From Candidatus Cyrtobacter zanobii (GTDB lineage Bacteria > Pseudomonadota > Alphaproteobacteria > Rickettsiales > Midichloriaceae), in contig NZ_JAJBJB010000003.1 in assembly GCF_021811845.1 (NCBI RefSeq), forward strand, positions 1 to 34,625: a DNA stretch of 34,625 bases, in the 5' to 3' direction. Position 1 is the stretch's first letter, and each line of letters opens with the position of its first letter. The notes below the pieces were generated by a model. It was not told where the DNA came from. It made no database searches and saw only the letters and a list, made by a program, of their open reading frames with translations. The position numbers were made by a program, and so were the translations under genes. This document shows, one piece after another, positions 6,962 through 15,810 of this stretch.

Positions 6962-8206
6962 TCAAGACCTGGCGGGAGGTTGGCCAGCAGCACTTTGGCG
7001 CGCTTGCGCAACCCCTTCTTTCCATTGCTTAAGGTCATCAACAGCCTTATGTCCAGTTAATGTTTTTGGATCGATCGTTGACTCTTCACTTGTTCTAGCA
7101 CTTGCCTTGACTGCCTGCGCTATATTATAATTTATCTCATTAAATGCCTCATCATTAATAGTGCCAGACCTCATATATTCAACAAACTCTGCCACTATCC
7201 TCAACAATATTGTACATGTACTTGCAAGCAACTTAATAGCCTGCCTCTTCAAAGGCATATCTTGTATTTCCTGTTTGCGTAGATGATCTTGTATCTCATG
7301 AAGATTTTTATGTAGTTTCTGTGCAGCCTCATTCATTTCTTGCGCGAGTCTTGCCATCTCGGTTTGATGAGTAGTCTCGGCCTGAGGAGCATTAGGCAAC
7401 TTAGCCCGTTCTTGGCTTTTTTCATGAAGGATATGCCATTGCTCTTCAAGCTGCTTAAACAGAGCAGCAATTTTATTCTGCTCCTCTATTTGTTTATCGT
7501 TAGACTGCGCAAATTCCTCTTTTCCCCTAAAAGGATTTTTAAATGTTGTATTAAAGACAGAGCGTGCCAATCTTGCTATATTATAGCATGGCTCGCTCAC
7601 GACAGATTGAACAAAGGTTTTTGGTGTTTTTATGTCTAAAAGGGATTTGCCATAGGTATCTAAAGTGGTTTGTAATTCACTGAGCTTTTGCTTCAGCTCT
7701 AATTCGGCTGCAATTGGTCTTGCTGCATTAGATGCGCTATTTATAGCATTTTTTATCGTTTCTATATCAATGTCTCTGCTTTCTATCTTTTGCGCGGCTT
7801 GAGTCAGTGCATCGCAAACTTGTTTTAGGTGAGTTTTGTCAATATGCTGAAGACCTGTACATAGTGCTTCTAAAAGCTTGTGTAGCTCCTCATATTCGTT
7901 TTTTATGTTTGTACGTTTTGTTTTTAAGTCTTGTGTTCCTGGTATACCTCGGCTTGTTGCTTTGTCTAATGCCGCATCGCTTAGCTTGTTATGTAATTTT
8001 GCATAGAATTTTCGAAGTTCTTGATGTAAGTCATATTTTTTACCTGTGATTACGCTCAGCGCCGAACTTGCAGCGCTAGAAGCATAACCAGTCTTTTGCT
8101 GCTGGTGAACAAAAGCTGGTGTTTGCCCATTTATTACATATTGATTAAAGGTATCGATAGGTTGGCTACTTGCTGCTTGAGTCTTTTGTGGTGTGCTGGG
8201 TTTCAT
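6962..8206 (-). CDS. Unknown coiled-coil protein, 414 residues
   Basis: I do not recognise this protein. It has no signal sequence or membrane segment. The N-terminal 50 residues are rich in Q, S, T and A (SSAASSALSVITGKK at about 44-58). The rest is strongly helical with long heptad-like stretches rich in E, K, Q and L, suggesting coiled coils around residues 75-200 and 230-320. The C-terminus is hydrophilic, with arginines and prolines in the last 20 residues (ARQSAAGQPPARS). It stands alone on the minus strand, with 156 nt between it and the next minus-strand gene. In an organism with a T4SS, an effector is possible, but that is only inference; a structural protein is equally possible. Confidence 0.75.
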   Translation of the reverse strand: MKPSTPQKTQAASSQPIDTFNQYVINGQTPAFVHQQQKTGYASSAASSALSVITGKKYDLHQELRKFYAKLHNKLSDAALDKATSRGIPGTQDLKTKRTNIKNEYEELHKLLEALCTGLQHIDKTHLKQVCDALTQAAQKIESRDIDIETIKNAINSASNAARPIAAELELKQKLSELQTTLDTYGKSLLDIKTPKTFVQSVVSEPCYNIARLARSVFNTTFKNPFRGKEEFAQSNDKQIEEQNKIAALFKQLEEQWHILHEKSQERAKLPNAPQAETTHQTEMARLAQEMNEAAQKLHKNLHEIQDHLRKQEIQDMPLKRQAIKLLASTCTILLRIVAEFVEYMRSGTINDEAFNEINYNIAQAVKASARTSEESTIDPKTLTGHKAVDDLKQWKEGVAQARQSAAGQPPARS

Positions 8207-8362
8207 GAGGGGTTAACTCTAAATACATCATACAGCCCAGGGTAATAGACTGGCAGCAAGATCTCAAATTTTATTATATGATTTAACTATTTATAGCAGT
8301 ATGTAACAGTGAACTAATGCGCACTAAACCTAATATAGGTTATGTTACCTATACTGAGTTAT

Positions 8363-9181
8363 CTATTCTAGAGCAGAAACCAGCTCAATCCCCTTACTGC
8401 CTAATTGCTCCATCCATTTTTCAAGCCGCTGTAATATATTATGCTTAGAATCACACATAATCACCGCCATGCCCCTGGAATTTGAGACAAGCTCTGCGTA
8501 TCCGAATGCCTGATTTATTTCGTGATCAGTGGCATCCCTGTCTACCACAATATCCACCTTTAATAAGTCAATTGCACTTAAGCTCAATTGTTCGTAGTAT
8601 TTTTCAAGAAAATGAATATCATGTGGGTCGTGGTAAACTACTAGCGCTCTCCTATTTAATTCATCGAGCTTAATTTCTAGCCATTTTAAAAACCATATTG
8701 TGTCGTCGCTCGAGAGCGTTAAAACTTGGTCAGTATTTAAATATATTCCTTCAGAAAATGACATTTTATCCACTATCCACTCCATCCTAGAATTGTTTTC
8801 TATATTTGGAATATTATCTAAAAGGCAGTAAGGGCCTAGGTCATCTAGCGGATAATTTGCAGGTTGCATTGGCATGAGTATAAGGGAACTCCAACCGTCA
8901 CTTTGTAATGTAGAGGTGAGGCCAGTTAGGCTATAAGTATAAGGTGAAAATCCCAAAATGACCTTTTTGCTGAATTTTTCCTTTATGTATTTTATGTTTT
9001 CTTCTACATGACCAAGATTTGAAACTATAACGGCAATTTTGTGCTTGCCGTCCTTTTTGCCTTTTTGAGTAGTACCGTGGGTTGGTTTTTTACTGTCCTC
9101 TTCCTTAAATACAAAGAATGATACAAAAAGCAGAGAGATAAATGCAGCGATAATGTAGTATTTGATTCTACTCATAGACAA
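8363..9181 (-). CDS. Divergent polysaccharide deacetylase family protein (YibQ-like)
   Basis: This 272-residue protein has one N-terminal membrane anchor (residues about 8-24), a lysine-rich linker and a domain beginning HKIAVIVSNLGH. It contains ILMPMQPANYPLDDLGPYCLL, the hallmark of the 'divergent polysaccharide deacetylase' family (MPMEPxxYP-x-x-x-PGP-x-x-L), and a C-terminal VIMCDSKHNILQRLEKW region. The family has a deacetylase-like barrel, but the substrate is poorly known; an envelope glycan is likely. A 40-residue membrane protein is encoded 5 nt upstream, so the two are probably one transcript. Confidence 0.85.
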   Translation of the reverse strand: MSMSRIKYYIIAAFISLLFVSFFVFKEEDSKKPTHGTTQKGKKDGKHKIAVIVSNLGHVEENIKYIKEKFSKKVILGFSPYTYSLTGLTSTLQSDGWSSLILMPMQPANYPLDDLGPYCLLDNIPNIENNSRMEWIVDKMSFSEGIYLNTDQVLTLSSDDTIWFLKWLEIKLDELNRRALVVYHDPHDIHFLEKYYEQLSLSAIDLLKVDIVVDRDATDHEINQAFGYAELVSNSRGMAVIMCDSKHNILQRLEKWMEQLGSKGIELVSALE

Positions 9182-9186
9182 AACCC

Positions 9187-9309
9187 TTATTTGATTTCTT
9201 CTGTAATGTTGGATTGCTCTGGCCTAAGATCTATATTGGCCACATAATAAAAGCCCAAACCAAAGGCAATTACAGATAAAATTAATATAAAAACAGTGAA
9301 TCTAGACAT
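9187..9309 (-). CDS. Small single-pass membrane protein, 40 residues
   Basis: This short frame starts MSRFTVFILILSVIAFGLGF, a single hydrophobic segment, and ends in a charged tail DLRPEQSNITEEIK. An upstream TTG at 9378 would extend it to 63 residues. The ATG at 9309 is preferred because it starts directly at the membrane segment and has a weak GAAG-like site ahead. It ends 5 nt before the deacetylase-family gene. Function is unknown; a role in the same envelope process is inferred only from position. Confidence 0.6.
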   Translation of the reverse strand: MSRFTVFILILSVIAFGLGFYYVANIDLRPEQSNITEEIK

Positions 9310-9432
9310 ATAACCATTCTTCAAGTATAGAATTACTGTTATCTTAAATATCTTGCTCTTGCAATATTTGTATTGCATTTGTCAGCATGGCGAGTTTATT
9401 TTATCGTTTTGATAAAATTTTGCTTATCTCAG

Positions 9433-11667
9433 ATGAAGCTGCTAATCGTTGAATCGCCATCTAAAATGAAAACCATAAGCAAATACCTAGGGGCGGGATA
9501 TAGGGTTATATCTTCGTATGGTCATATTAGGGCGATCCCATCCAAGCAAGGTGCCGTTGATGTTGAGCATAACTTTAAACCTGAATATTCAGTTGTGCAT
9601 GGTGCGCAGAAAAGGGTTGATAATATCATTGATGAAGCAAAGAAAAGCAAGGATGTTTATCTTGCAACAGATCCAGATAGGGAAGGAGAGGCTATATCAT
9701 GGCATATAGCGCAAATACTCAAGGAAGAGAGAGTGGCGTGCAATATTAGTAGGGTTGTATTTTATGAAGTAACAAAACCTGCTGTACTGCGTGCAGTAAA
9801 TGAGCCTAAAAGCATTAATGAAAATCTTGTAAAAGCCCAACAAACTCGCCAAATTTTGGACTATTTAGTTGGTTTTACAATCTCACCAGTGCTTTGGAGG
9901 AAGTTAAAGGGAAGTCGGTCTGCAGGGAGAGTGCAATCTGTTGCACTGCGCATGATATGTGATAGGGAGGAAGAGATAGAGGCGTTTGTATCGCAAGAGT
10001 ATTGGAGTATATCGGGCTCTTTTATACCAAAACTCATGGCGGTTTTAGTGATGTATAAAGGGGAAAAATTAGAAAAACTAACCATCAAAAATAGCCAGCG
10101 TGCTCAAGAAATAACAGATCATCTATCCCATTTGGCATATTATGTGAGTGATATTAAGAAAAAGGAAATTTCTAAAAGCCCACCACCTCCATTCTATACA
10201 TCAACTCTAATACAGCAAGCCTCTACTAAATTAGGCTTTTCTGCAAAAAAAACCATGCTAATCGCACAAAAATTATATGAGGGGGTAAAAACTGGCTCAG
10301 ATACATCAGGCCTTATCACGTACATGAGGACAGATAGTCTAAATATCTCCTCAGAAGCAAAAGGTGCTGCATTAGATTTTATAGAAAGAACGTATGGTAG
10401 CGGATATAAGAAAGCAAGGGAGTTTAAATCTAAAGCTAAAAATATACAGGAGGCGCACGAAGCTATAAGGCCAACGGATGTGAATAAAACACCCGAGGCA
10501 ATGGAGCAATATCTAGATAAAGACCAATTAAGGCTTTATAAGCTTATATGGAGCAGGTTTGTTGCAAGCCAAATGTCGGATGCTATACTAGAGAGCACAT
10601 CGATATATGTTGCATCTAAGGATAACGAAAATACTTTTAAGGCCACTGGCTCAATTGTTAAGTATCAAGGGTTTTATAAGCTAGATGCTGATGATTTAGA
10701 AAAGGAGGCAAATTTGTTGCCAAACCTTCAGATCTCTCAGGATGTAAGTTTAACACAAATAGATAAAAAACAGCATTTTACTGAGGCCCCGCCAAGGTAT
10801 TCAGAAGCTTCGTTAGTGAAAAAGATGGAAGAGGTTGGAATTGGTAGGCCATCGACTTATTCTGGTATTATTTCGATATTGCAGGATAGGGGCTATGCGC
10901 ATCTAGAAAATGGGAGGCTTAATCCAGACCCTAGGGGTAGGGTTGTTAGCTCTTTCCTGCAGGAGTTTTTCACACAGTACGTGGAATATGACTTTACTGC
11001 ACAAATGGAGAACATGCTTGATGATATTTCCAATGGCCAAGAGGATTTTAAGAAAATTCTATCAGATTTTTGGATAAATTTTAAAAAGAAGACAGAAGAG
11101 GTATTAGATATTAACGCGCTTGATATACTATCTGGAATAGAGAAGAGAATGGATGCGTATCTATATGGTGCAAACGATAAAGTCTGCCCTGAATGCAAAA
11201 AAGGTAATGTTTCACTAAGAGCTGGAAAATTTGGTATATTTTTGGGTTGTTCTAATTATCCAGAATGCAAATATATAAAAAATATAGGTTCAGATGAACC
11301 TAATTTAGAGGAGCGCTTTGAAGATAAAGAAATAGGGCGTGATGAGCAACTTGGTATGATATTGCTAAAAAAGGGTCCTTATGGTTTCTACTTACAGTGT
11401 AGTGATAAAAAAAAGCGGGCCGGCATTCCAAGCGGTGTAGATCCATTCACAATCAATCTAAAATACGCAAAATCCATGCTTTCCATGCCGAGGGTGCTTG
11501 GTGCATTGGATTCTGGCTCTGAGGTTAGGGCTGGGATAGGAAGGTTTGGGCCATATATAGAGGTTGATAAAAAATTTACCTCTATAAAAAAGTTTGGTTT
11601 TGATCCTGTTACGATGACGATAGACGATGCTATTTACGTGCTTAAGAATTCAAAGAAAAAAGGGTAA
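9433..11667 (+). CDS. topA: DNA topoisomerase I
   Basis: This type IA topoisomerase relaxes negative supercoils. The 744-residue product begins KLLIVESPSKMKTI (TOPRIM domain) and carries DPDREGEAISWHI, the TOPRIM acidic motif. The active-site tyrosine is at about residue 297 in SGLITYMRTDS. A later conserved block reads EVGIGRPSTYS. One four-cysteine zinc ribbon is visible near residues 585-613 (CPEC, then CSNYPEC), followed by a divergent ribbon-like C-terminal repeat without cysteine pairs. The frame opens earlier at 9373, but ATG 9433 is where family similarity begins. Its start lies 123 nt from the divergent small membrane protein gene. Confidence 0.95.
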   Translation: MKLLIVESPSKMKTISKYLGAGYRVISSYGHIRAIPSKQGAVDVEHNFKPEYSVVHGAQKRVDNIIDEAKKSKDVYLATDPDREGEAISWHIAQILKEERVACNISRVVFYEVTKPAVLRAVNEPKSINENLVKAQQTRQILDYLVGFTISPVLWRKLKGSRSAGRVQSVALRMICDREEEIEAFVSQEYWSISGSFIPKLMAVLVMYKGEKLEKLTIKNSQRAQEITDHLSHLAYYVSDIKKKEISKSPPPPFYTSTLIQQASTKLGFSAKKTMLIAQKLYEGVKTGSDTSGLITYMRTDSLNISSEAKGAALDFIERTYGSGYKKAREFKSKAKNIQEAHEAIRPTDVNKTPEAMEQYLDKDQLRLYKLIWSRFVASQMSDAILESTSIYVASKDNENTFKATGSIVKYQGFYKLDADDLEKEANLLPNLQISQDVSLTQIDKKQHFTEAPPRYSEASLVKKMEEVGIGRPSTYSGIISILQDRGYAHLENGRLNPDPRGRVVSSFLQEFFTQYVEYDFTAQMENMLDDISNGQEDFKKILSDFWINFKKKTEEVLDINALDILSGIEKRMDAYLYGANDKVCPECKKGNVSLRAGKFGIFLGCSNYPECKYIKNIGSDEPNLEERFEDKEIGRDEQLGMILLKKGPYGFYLQCSDKKKRAGIPSGVDPFTINLKYAKSMLSMPRVLGALDSGSEVRAGIGRFGPYIEVDKKFTSIKKFGFDPVTMTIDDAIYVLKNSKKKG

Positions 11668-11735
11668 ATAATAGTCGTTGTCATATGTTTTAGGTCTATG
11701 TCTTACTTTATGCATGACAATACATGAGATGTAGC

Positions 11736-11764
11736 TTGACTAGTGAGCATCAAATAAATATTAT
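11736..11764 (+). promoter_or_regulatory. Sigma-70-type promoter of rpsT
   Basis: TTGACT (11736-11741) and TATTAT (11759-11764) are separated by exactly 17 nt. Transcription would start near 11771, about 25 nt before the rpsT start codon. This is among the best promoter matches in the window, as expected for a ribosomal protein gene. Confidence 0.72.
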
Positions 11765-11795
11765 GCCAAGCTAATTATTGTTTTTTTTATACTCA

Positions 11796-12089
11796 GTGGC
11801 TAACCATAAATCTGCTGCCAAGGCTCATAAAATTTCTCTGGTTAAGAATGCTAGGAATTCTAGTATCAAAAGTAGGATGAAGACCTTGATCACTAAGGCT
11901 AAATCTTCGCTGCAATCTGGTAATGCTGAGGAATCTGTGTCTTTGTTTAGGAAAGCAGAATCTGAGATCATGAAAGCCACTACCAAGGGTGTTATTAAAT
12001 TAAGAAGCGCATCTAGAAAGGTTAGTAGGCTGGCAAAGCATATGAAGAATGCGGCGTTGGCTGCCAAACATGGTCAACATCAATCTTAG
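11796..12089 (+). CDS. rpsT: 30S ribosomal protein S20
   Basis: This is a basic 97-residue protein starting ANHKSAAKAHKIS, the universal S20 N-terminus (ANxKSAxKR). It continues with RNSSIKSRMKTLITKAK and the C-terminal helix of AASRKVSRLAKH type, which packs on 16S rRNA. The start is GTG at 11796; an upstream in-frame start at 11778 would add six non-conserved residues. No clear Shine-Dalgarno sequence precedes it. It is transcribed alone from the promoter at 11736-11764 or runs on into the PAP2 gene 26 nt later. Confidence 0.95.
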   Translation: MANHKSAAKAHKISLVKNARNSSIKSRMKTLITKAKSSLQSGNAEESVSLFRKAESEIMKATTKGVIKLRSASRKVSRLAKHMKNAALAAKHGQHQS

Positions 12090-12115
12090 TCAGTGAATAT
12101 AATTAGTTATTAATA

Positions 12116-12883
12116 ATGAGGTCGTTTCATGGGCTGTTTAGTGTGCCCTTTTTCCTGCTTTTAGTCAGTTTTGCTGTCATCGCGGCGGTGTTTTGTTTAT
12201 TTCCAGGGCTTGATCTTTGGTGCTCTGCATTATTTTATGACGGGCGGTGGTTATATAGCCCGGATGGTACGTTTGTTAAGGCACTTCGTATTGTTGCGGT
12301 GTGCATACCAGCGCTCTTGATTGGTATATTGTTCTTGAAGTGTTGTCTTGATCTGATTCTAAAACGCTCGAGTTTCAAAGTTTCGGTGAAGTGCCTGTAT
12401 TATCTTTTATTTATTGCGCTAATTGGGGTCATCTTTACTATCAAATTTTTCCTAAAATTATTTTTTAATAGAGCGAGGCCTTTTCAAATACAAGAATTTG
12501 GCGGGAGCATGGATTTTAATGCTCTATTCGATATAAATGATGTATATCTCTTGGACTCTTCATTTTCCTCAACCCATGTTGCCTGTGCTTTTTTTCTCAT
12601 AGCGTTGGCATTTATTATCAACAATAAGGTGTGGAAAAAAATTATAGTTGTTTCTACTGTTGCTATTGGTTCTATAGTTGGCTTTTCAAGAATCGCATCT
12701 GGTATGCACTTTTTGAGTGACGTACTGTTTTCTGGTCTGTTTATTTGTGCTATATCATACCTCTCGTATTTGATTTTTTATTCTGATGCGCGCATCGCTA
12801 GAGGGAAGGAGGCATTTAGGGGTAATTTTAGCAAAGCCAAGAGGATTCTGCGCAGGGGTGGAGCGCGCAATAGAGATAGTTGA
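12116..12883 (+). CDS. PAP2-family membrane phosphatase
   Basis: This 255-residue protein has about six membrane segments. The three phosphatase motifs are present: KLFFNRARP (KX6RP) near residue 116, SSTH in SSFSSTHVACAFF, and SRIASGMHFLSD (SRX5HX3D). Such enzymes remove phosphate from lipid substrates such as undecaprenyl pyrophosphate, phosphatidate or lipid A. Which substrate applies here cannot be told. The last 33 codons overlap the start of ispH in another frame; this soluble tail lies after the final membrane helix and could be dispensable. Confidence 0.88.
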   Translation: MRSFHGLFSVPFFLLLVSFAVIAAVFCLFPGLDLWCSALFYDGRWLYSPDGTFVKALRIVAVCIPALLIGILFLKCCLDLILKRSSFKVSVKCLYYLLFIALIGVIFTIKFFLKLFFNRARPFQIQEFGGSMDFNALFDINDVYLLDSSFSSTHVACAFFLIALAFIINNKVWKKIIVVSTVAIGSIVGFSRIASGMHFLSDVLFSGLFICAISYLSYLIFYSDARIARGKEAFRGNFSKAKRILRRGGARNRDS

Positions 12884-13727
12884 AAGGTTATTGCAGAAGG
12901 TAGGAGCGCCACTTTACATACATCATGATATAGTTCACAACAAGGTTGTCGTGAACTCGCTAAAGCAGAGGGGTTGTATTTTTGTAGATGATGTGAATCT
13001 TGTGCCTAGTGGTTCGTACGTTGTGTTTTCTGCTCATGGTGTTTCTGAGGCTGTTGAGCTAGATGCAGAAAGAAGGGGGTTAATTAAGATTGATGCGACG
13101 TGCCCGCTCGTAAAAAAAGTGCACAATGAAGTTGTCAATTATTCGAAGCGTGGAAAAGAGATTATACTCATTGGGCATAAAGGGCACCCAGAAGTAGTTG
13201 GTACAATGGGTAGGGCACATGGCGTAAAGTTAGTGCAAAATGTTCAGGATGCTCATGAAGTTGCGCTTGGCACTGATGCTGCATATGTTACGCAAACCAC
13301 TCTTAGCATGGATGAAACTAGTGAAATAATCAATGTACTAAAGGCTAGGAATGCAGACATATTGCACCCATCTGATCAAGATATATGCTACGCAACACAA
13401 AATAGGCAAAATGCAACAAAGGCAATACTGGATGAGGTAGATATGCTTTTTGTTATAGGTTCAAAAAATAGCTCAAACTCAAATAGGTTGGCAGAATTGG
13501 GCTTAAAGCACGGTGTGCAATCTTACTTAATAGATGGAAGAGACGACATAGATCTTCGTTGGTTCGGGAACATAACAAAGCTCGGCATCACTTCTGGCGC
13601 CTCGGCGCCAGAGAGCATAGTAGTAGACGTCCTGGCTTTTCTTGAAGTACATTTTAATGTAGAATTGACAGAATCTACGCTGATTCGTGAGAATATCTCG
13701 TTCAAACTGCCTGGTGAAATACGCTAA
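12786..13727 (+). CDS. ispH: 4-hydroxy-3-methylbut-2-enyl diphosphate reductase
   Basis: This is the last enzyme of the MEP isoprenoid pathway and forms IPP and DMAPP. The three cluster-binding cysteines are in PRGFCAGV (C22), DATCPLV and DICYATQNRQ. The histidines HDIVHN and SAHGVSE of the active site are present, and so is the SSNSNRL motif. The ATG at 12786 is the first usable start. Family similarity begins around residue 12 (GVILAKPRGFCAG) and no standard start codon lies between them. A strong AGGAGG sits inside the coding frame at about 12807. The gene overlaps the PAP2 gene by 98 nt. The GST-like gene follows 2 nt after the stop. Confidence 0.93.
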   Translation: MRASLEGRRHLGVILAKPRGFCAGVERAIEIVERLLQKVGAPLYIHHDIVHNKVVVNSLKQRGCIFVDDVNLVPSGSYVVFSAHGVSEAVELDAERRGLIKIDATCPLVKKVHNEVVNYSKRGKEIILIGHKGHPEVVGTMGRAHGVKLVQNVQDAHEVALGTDAAYVTQTTLSMDETSEIINVLKARNADILHPSDQDICYATQNRQNATKAILDEVDMLFVIGSKNSSNSNRLAELGLKHGVQSYLIDGRDDIDLRWFGNITKLGITSGASAPESIVVDVLAFLEVHFNVELTESTLIRENISFKLPGEIR

Positions 13728-13729
13728 GT

Positions 13730-14416
13730 ATGTGGTTGCTGTATTATCATACTATTTGCCCGCTTTCAAGAAAGGTGAGGATTGCCTTGGATGAGCTGAA
13801 GATTGAATATACGTTAATAGAGGAAGAATTTTGGAACCGAAGAGCTAGCTTTATAGCGCTTGATCCACGCGGCGAAACCCCACTAATAATTATAGATGAA
13901 GAGGATTTAATACTGTCTGGTAATGTCCCATCTTTTGAATACATTTTTGAAAAATACAGAGATAAACAGGAATTAATGCCACTTGATATAAAATCAAAGC
14001 TTGCTACTAGAAAGATAATGGAGTGGTTTGATTTGAAGTTTTATAGAGAGGTCACAAAGTATTTGATAGATGAGAGAGTATTTAAGCAGCTAATTTTTTC
14101 AAAAACTATAAAAAGGCCACCAAATTCTTCTGCAATTCGTGCGGCAAAAACCAATCTAAGATATCATATAGAATACATAGATTTTTTGCTCAGAGATCAT
14201 ACATATCTACAGAGTGATAGATTTACAATTGCTGATATAGCATGTACGGCTCAAATTTCATTACTTGATTTTATTGGGGAAATGAATTGGAGCTACTCTT
14301 CTAGAGTAAAAGAATGGTATTCTATTGTCAAATCCAGAAAGTCAGTGCAGTGTGTGTTGAAGGATGTGATGGACATGGTGAACCCGCCAGAGCATTACAC
14401 TAGCCCTGATTTTTAA
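13730..14416 (+). CDS. Glutathione S-transferase-like protein
   Basis: This 228-residue protein has an N-terminal thioredoxin-like domain: LLYYHTICPLSRKVRIAL, then the cis-proline segment GETPLIIIDEEDLILSGN. A helical C-terminal domain follows, with the conserved FTIADIACTAQISLLDF (the N-capping S/T-x-x-D of GSTs). Family members conjugate or bind glutathione; the physiological substrate is unknown. The CPLS site suggests a cysteine- or serine-type member. It is encoded 2 nt after ispH and is probably in the same transcript. Confidence 0.82.
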   Translation: MWLLYYHTICPLSRKVRIALDELKIEYTLIEEEFWNRRASFIALDPRGETPLIIIDEEDLILSGNVPSFEYIFEKYRDKQELMPLDIKSKLATRKIMEWFDLKFYREVTKYLIDERVFKQLIFSKTIKRPPNSSAIRAAKTNLRYHIEYIDFLLRDHTYLQSDRFTIADIACTAQISLLDFIGEMNWSYSSRVKEWYSIVKSRKSVQCVLKDVMDMVNPPEHYTSPDF

Positions 14417-14512
14417 TTGCATCCTAGTTCTTCATATTGCGCTTACGCGGTGAAATACAATTTCATGGCATTTACATCAAGTAAGGTGACCACTTAGCAA
14501 GGACTGCGGAGG

Positions 14513-14568
14513 AGCGCGCCTGGGTAGGATTGGAACCTACGACCTTTGCCTCCTTCCAAGATCGGCAA
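14513..14568 (-). pseudogene. tRNA-like 3' half, possible tRNA-Arg remnant
   Basis: On the minus strand a perfect T-arm, GTAGG-TTCCAAT-CCTAC, lies at 14524-14540. The variable-loop-like AGGTC precedes it and CCAGGCGCGC follows it. This resembles the 3' half of arginine tRNAs (AAGGTCGTAGGTTCGAATCCTACC). A TTGCC/GGCAA stem (14564-14568 and 14546-14550) sits where the anticodon stem should be, but its loop is 13 nt instead of 7. No D-arm or 5' acceptor strand is found upstream. T-loop position R57 is C. It is probably a tRNA remnant or an integration scar. Confidence 0.4.
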
Positions 14569-14686
14569 CTTTGGAGTTTTCAAGGATGATTGATTGGCTT
14601 TTATTCTACTAGTTTCGAACAAAGCATTTTGGGCAACTCGCGGTTACCCAAGTGCTGCTTTTATTTTTAGTTCAATATTAATTAGC

Positions 14687-15520
14687 TTAGAATGCCATAC
14701 CCGCTGTGATTCCAACGTAGTGTGTACCTGTCAGCCTTAATTCACCATTACCTGAGACATTCGGTTTTGTATCATCATTTACCGCGCCATCTGCTGCGTC
14801 CTTAAGAGTTGCTTTGAATGTTGCTAAATGATATTTGTATGATAAGCCAATCACGAACCCACTATCCATATGGAACATGACGTCAGCGCCTGCTTGCATG
14901 CCAAGCGCTGATTCAAATGTTCTTGATGTGTTTGTTGGTAGTGTTGCGACGCGCGGGGTAGCAATAGTTGCAGCATCTTTTGCTGTTGCAGCCGCCCATT
15001 GATATGTTACATCAGCAGCGTTGGAAATTTTTGTCCAATCCAGTGTTGGGCCAGCCAGGAATGCAACAGAGAAAGAGTCTGTTAGGTGTGTGCAGAATCT
15101 TGCATTCAGGCCTAATGTGGCCATGCTAAATTTTACTTCGCTTGTGCCTTCTGTAGTTTGTGTTTTATAGCTAGCTGCAGGTTTGGCGGCCATTTCATAT
15201 ATATAACCGAAGCTTAAGCCAATGCCCATATTTGGGACAAGCTGATATGTGGCCTCTATATTACCACCAAAACCATAAGGATATTTGCTAACGCTATCTG
15301 GAAATGGTACATCAATATTACTCAATTTATCTGTAGCACTTTTGCTTTCTTGCATATTGTATAGATACGCATTAGATTTATATGCGCTGCCAACACCAAG
15401 TGAGCCTGTTACTAATAAGCCCATTTTGTCTTCTTCATTGTGGTGGTGTGTCATAGCAAAAGCAGATGCGCCTGAGCATAGCAGGGCTGCAACACCAACT
15501 GAAAGTATTTTTTTACTCAT
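14687..15520 (-). CDS. Outer-membrane beta-barrel surface protein
   Basis: This 277-residue protein has a clear signal peptide (MSKKILSVGVAALLCSGASAFA, cleaved near residue 22) followed by a histidine-rich start (THHHNEE). It contains alternating amphipathic strands with aromatic girdles (GNIEATYQLVPNMGIGLSFGY) and ends in phenylalanine (YVGITAGMAF), the outer-membrane insertion signal. It resembles the rickettsial surface antigen / porin-like barrels (P44/Msp2/OMP-1 type), but the exact family is not proven. A good promoter lies just upstream. It stands alone on its strand. Confidence 0.82.
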   Translation of the reverse strand: MSKKILSVGVAALLCSGASAFAMTHHHNEEDKMGLLVTGSLGVGSAYKSNAYLYNMQESKSATDKLSNIDVPFPDSVSKYPYGFGGNIEATYQLVPNMGIGLSFGYIYEMAAKPAASYKTQTTEGTSEVKFSMATLGLNARFCTHLTDSFSVAFLAGPTLDWTKISNAADVTYQWAAATAKDAATIATPRVATLPTNTSRTFESALGMQAGADVMFHMDSGFVIGLSYKYHLATFKATLKDAADGAVNDDTKPNVSGNGELRLTGTHYVGITAGMAF

Positions 15521-15540
15521 TGTTAATATAAATAAAGTTT

Positions 15541-15569
15541 AGTATACAGCTGATTATTAGCAAAGTTAA
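15541..15569 (-). promoter_or_regulatory. Promoter of the outer-membrane protein gene
   Basis: On the minus strand TTAACT (15564-15569) and TATACT (15541-15546) are 17 nt apart. The start of transcription would fall near 15534, giving a leader of only about 14 nt without a recognisable Shine-Dalgarno sequence. Confidence 0.6.
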
Positions 15570-15810
15570 AATATGATCACAAGAATAAAATAGTGAAATT
15601 GCTGAAGTTTTTTAAATTCCGTTGCCTGCAAGCAACAGAATTTGTTGAGTAAAATGCTAATGCCATATAAAGTGGAAGATGCGTTTAGAGAATTTAACCA
15701 CGCTGGCATAAAAGCGTGATTTTGAACTCGCAATCTAATTGTGGCCATTGATATATGCCATTTTCTTGCATATAAGGGATGGGTAAGGATGTTATTTGTC
15801 GATTTGGTGG

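Noticed and set aside
15614-15643. AAATTC-GTTGC hairpin between the outer-membrane protein gene and gatA
   Set aside because: Good stem, but no T-run on either strand and no gene ends nearby, so it cannot be called a terminator.
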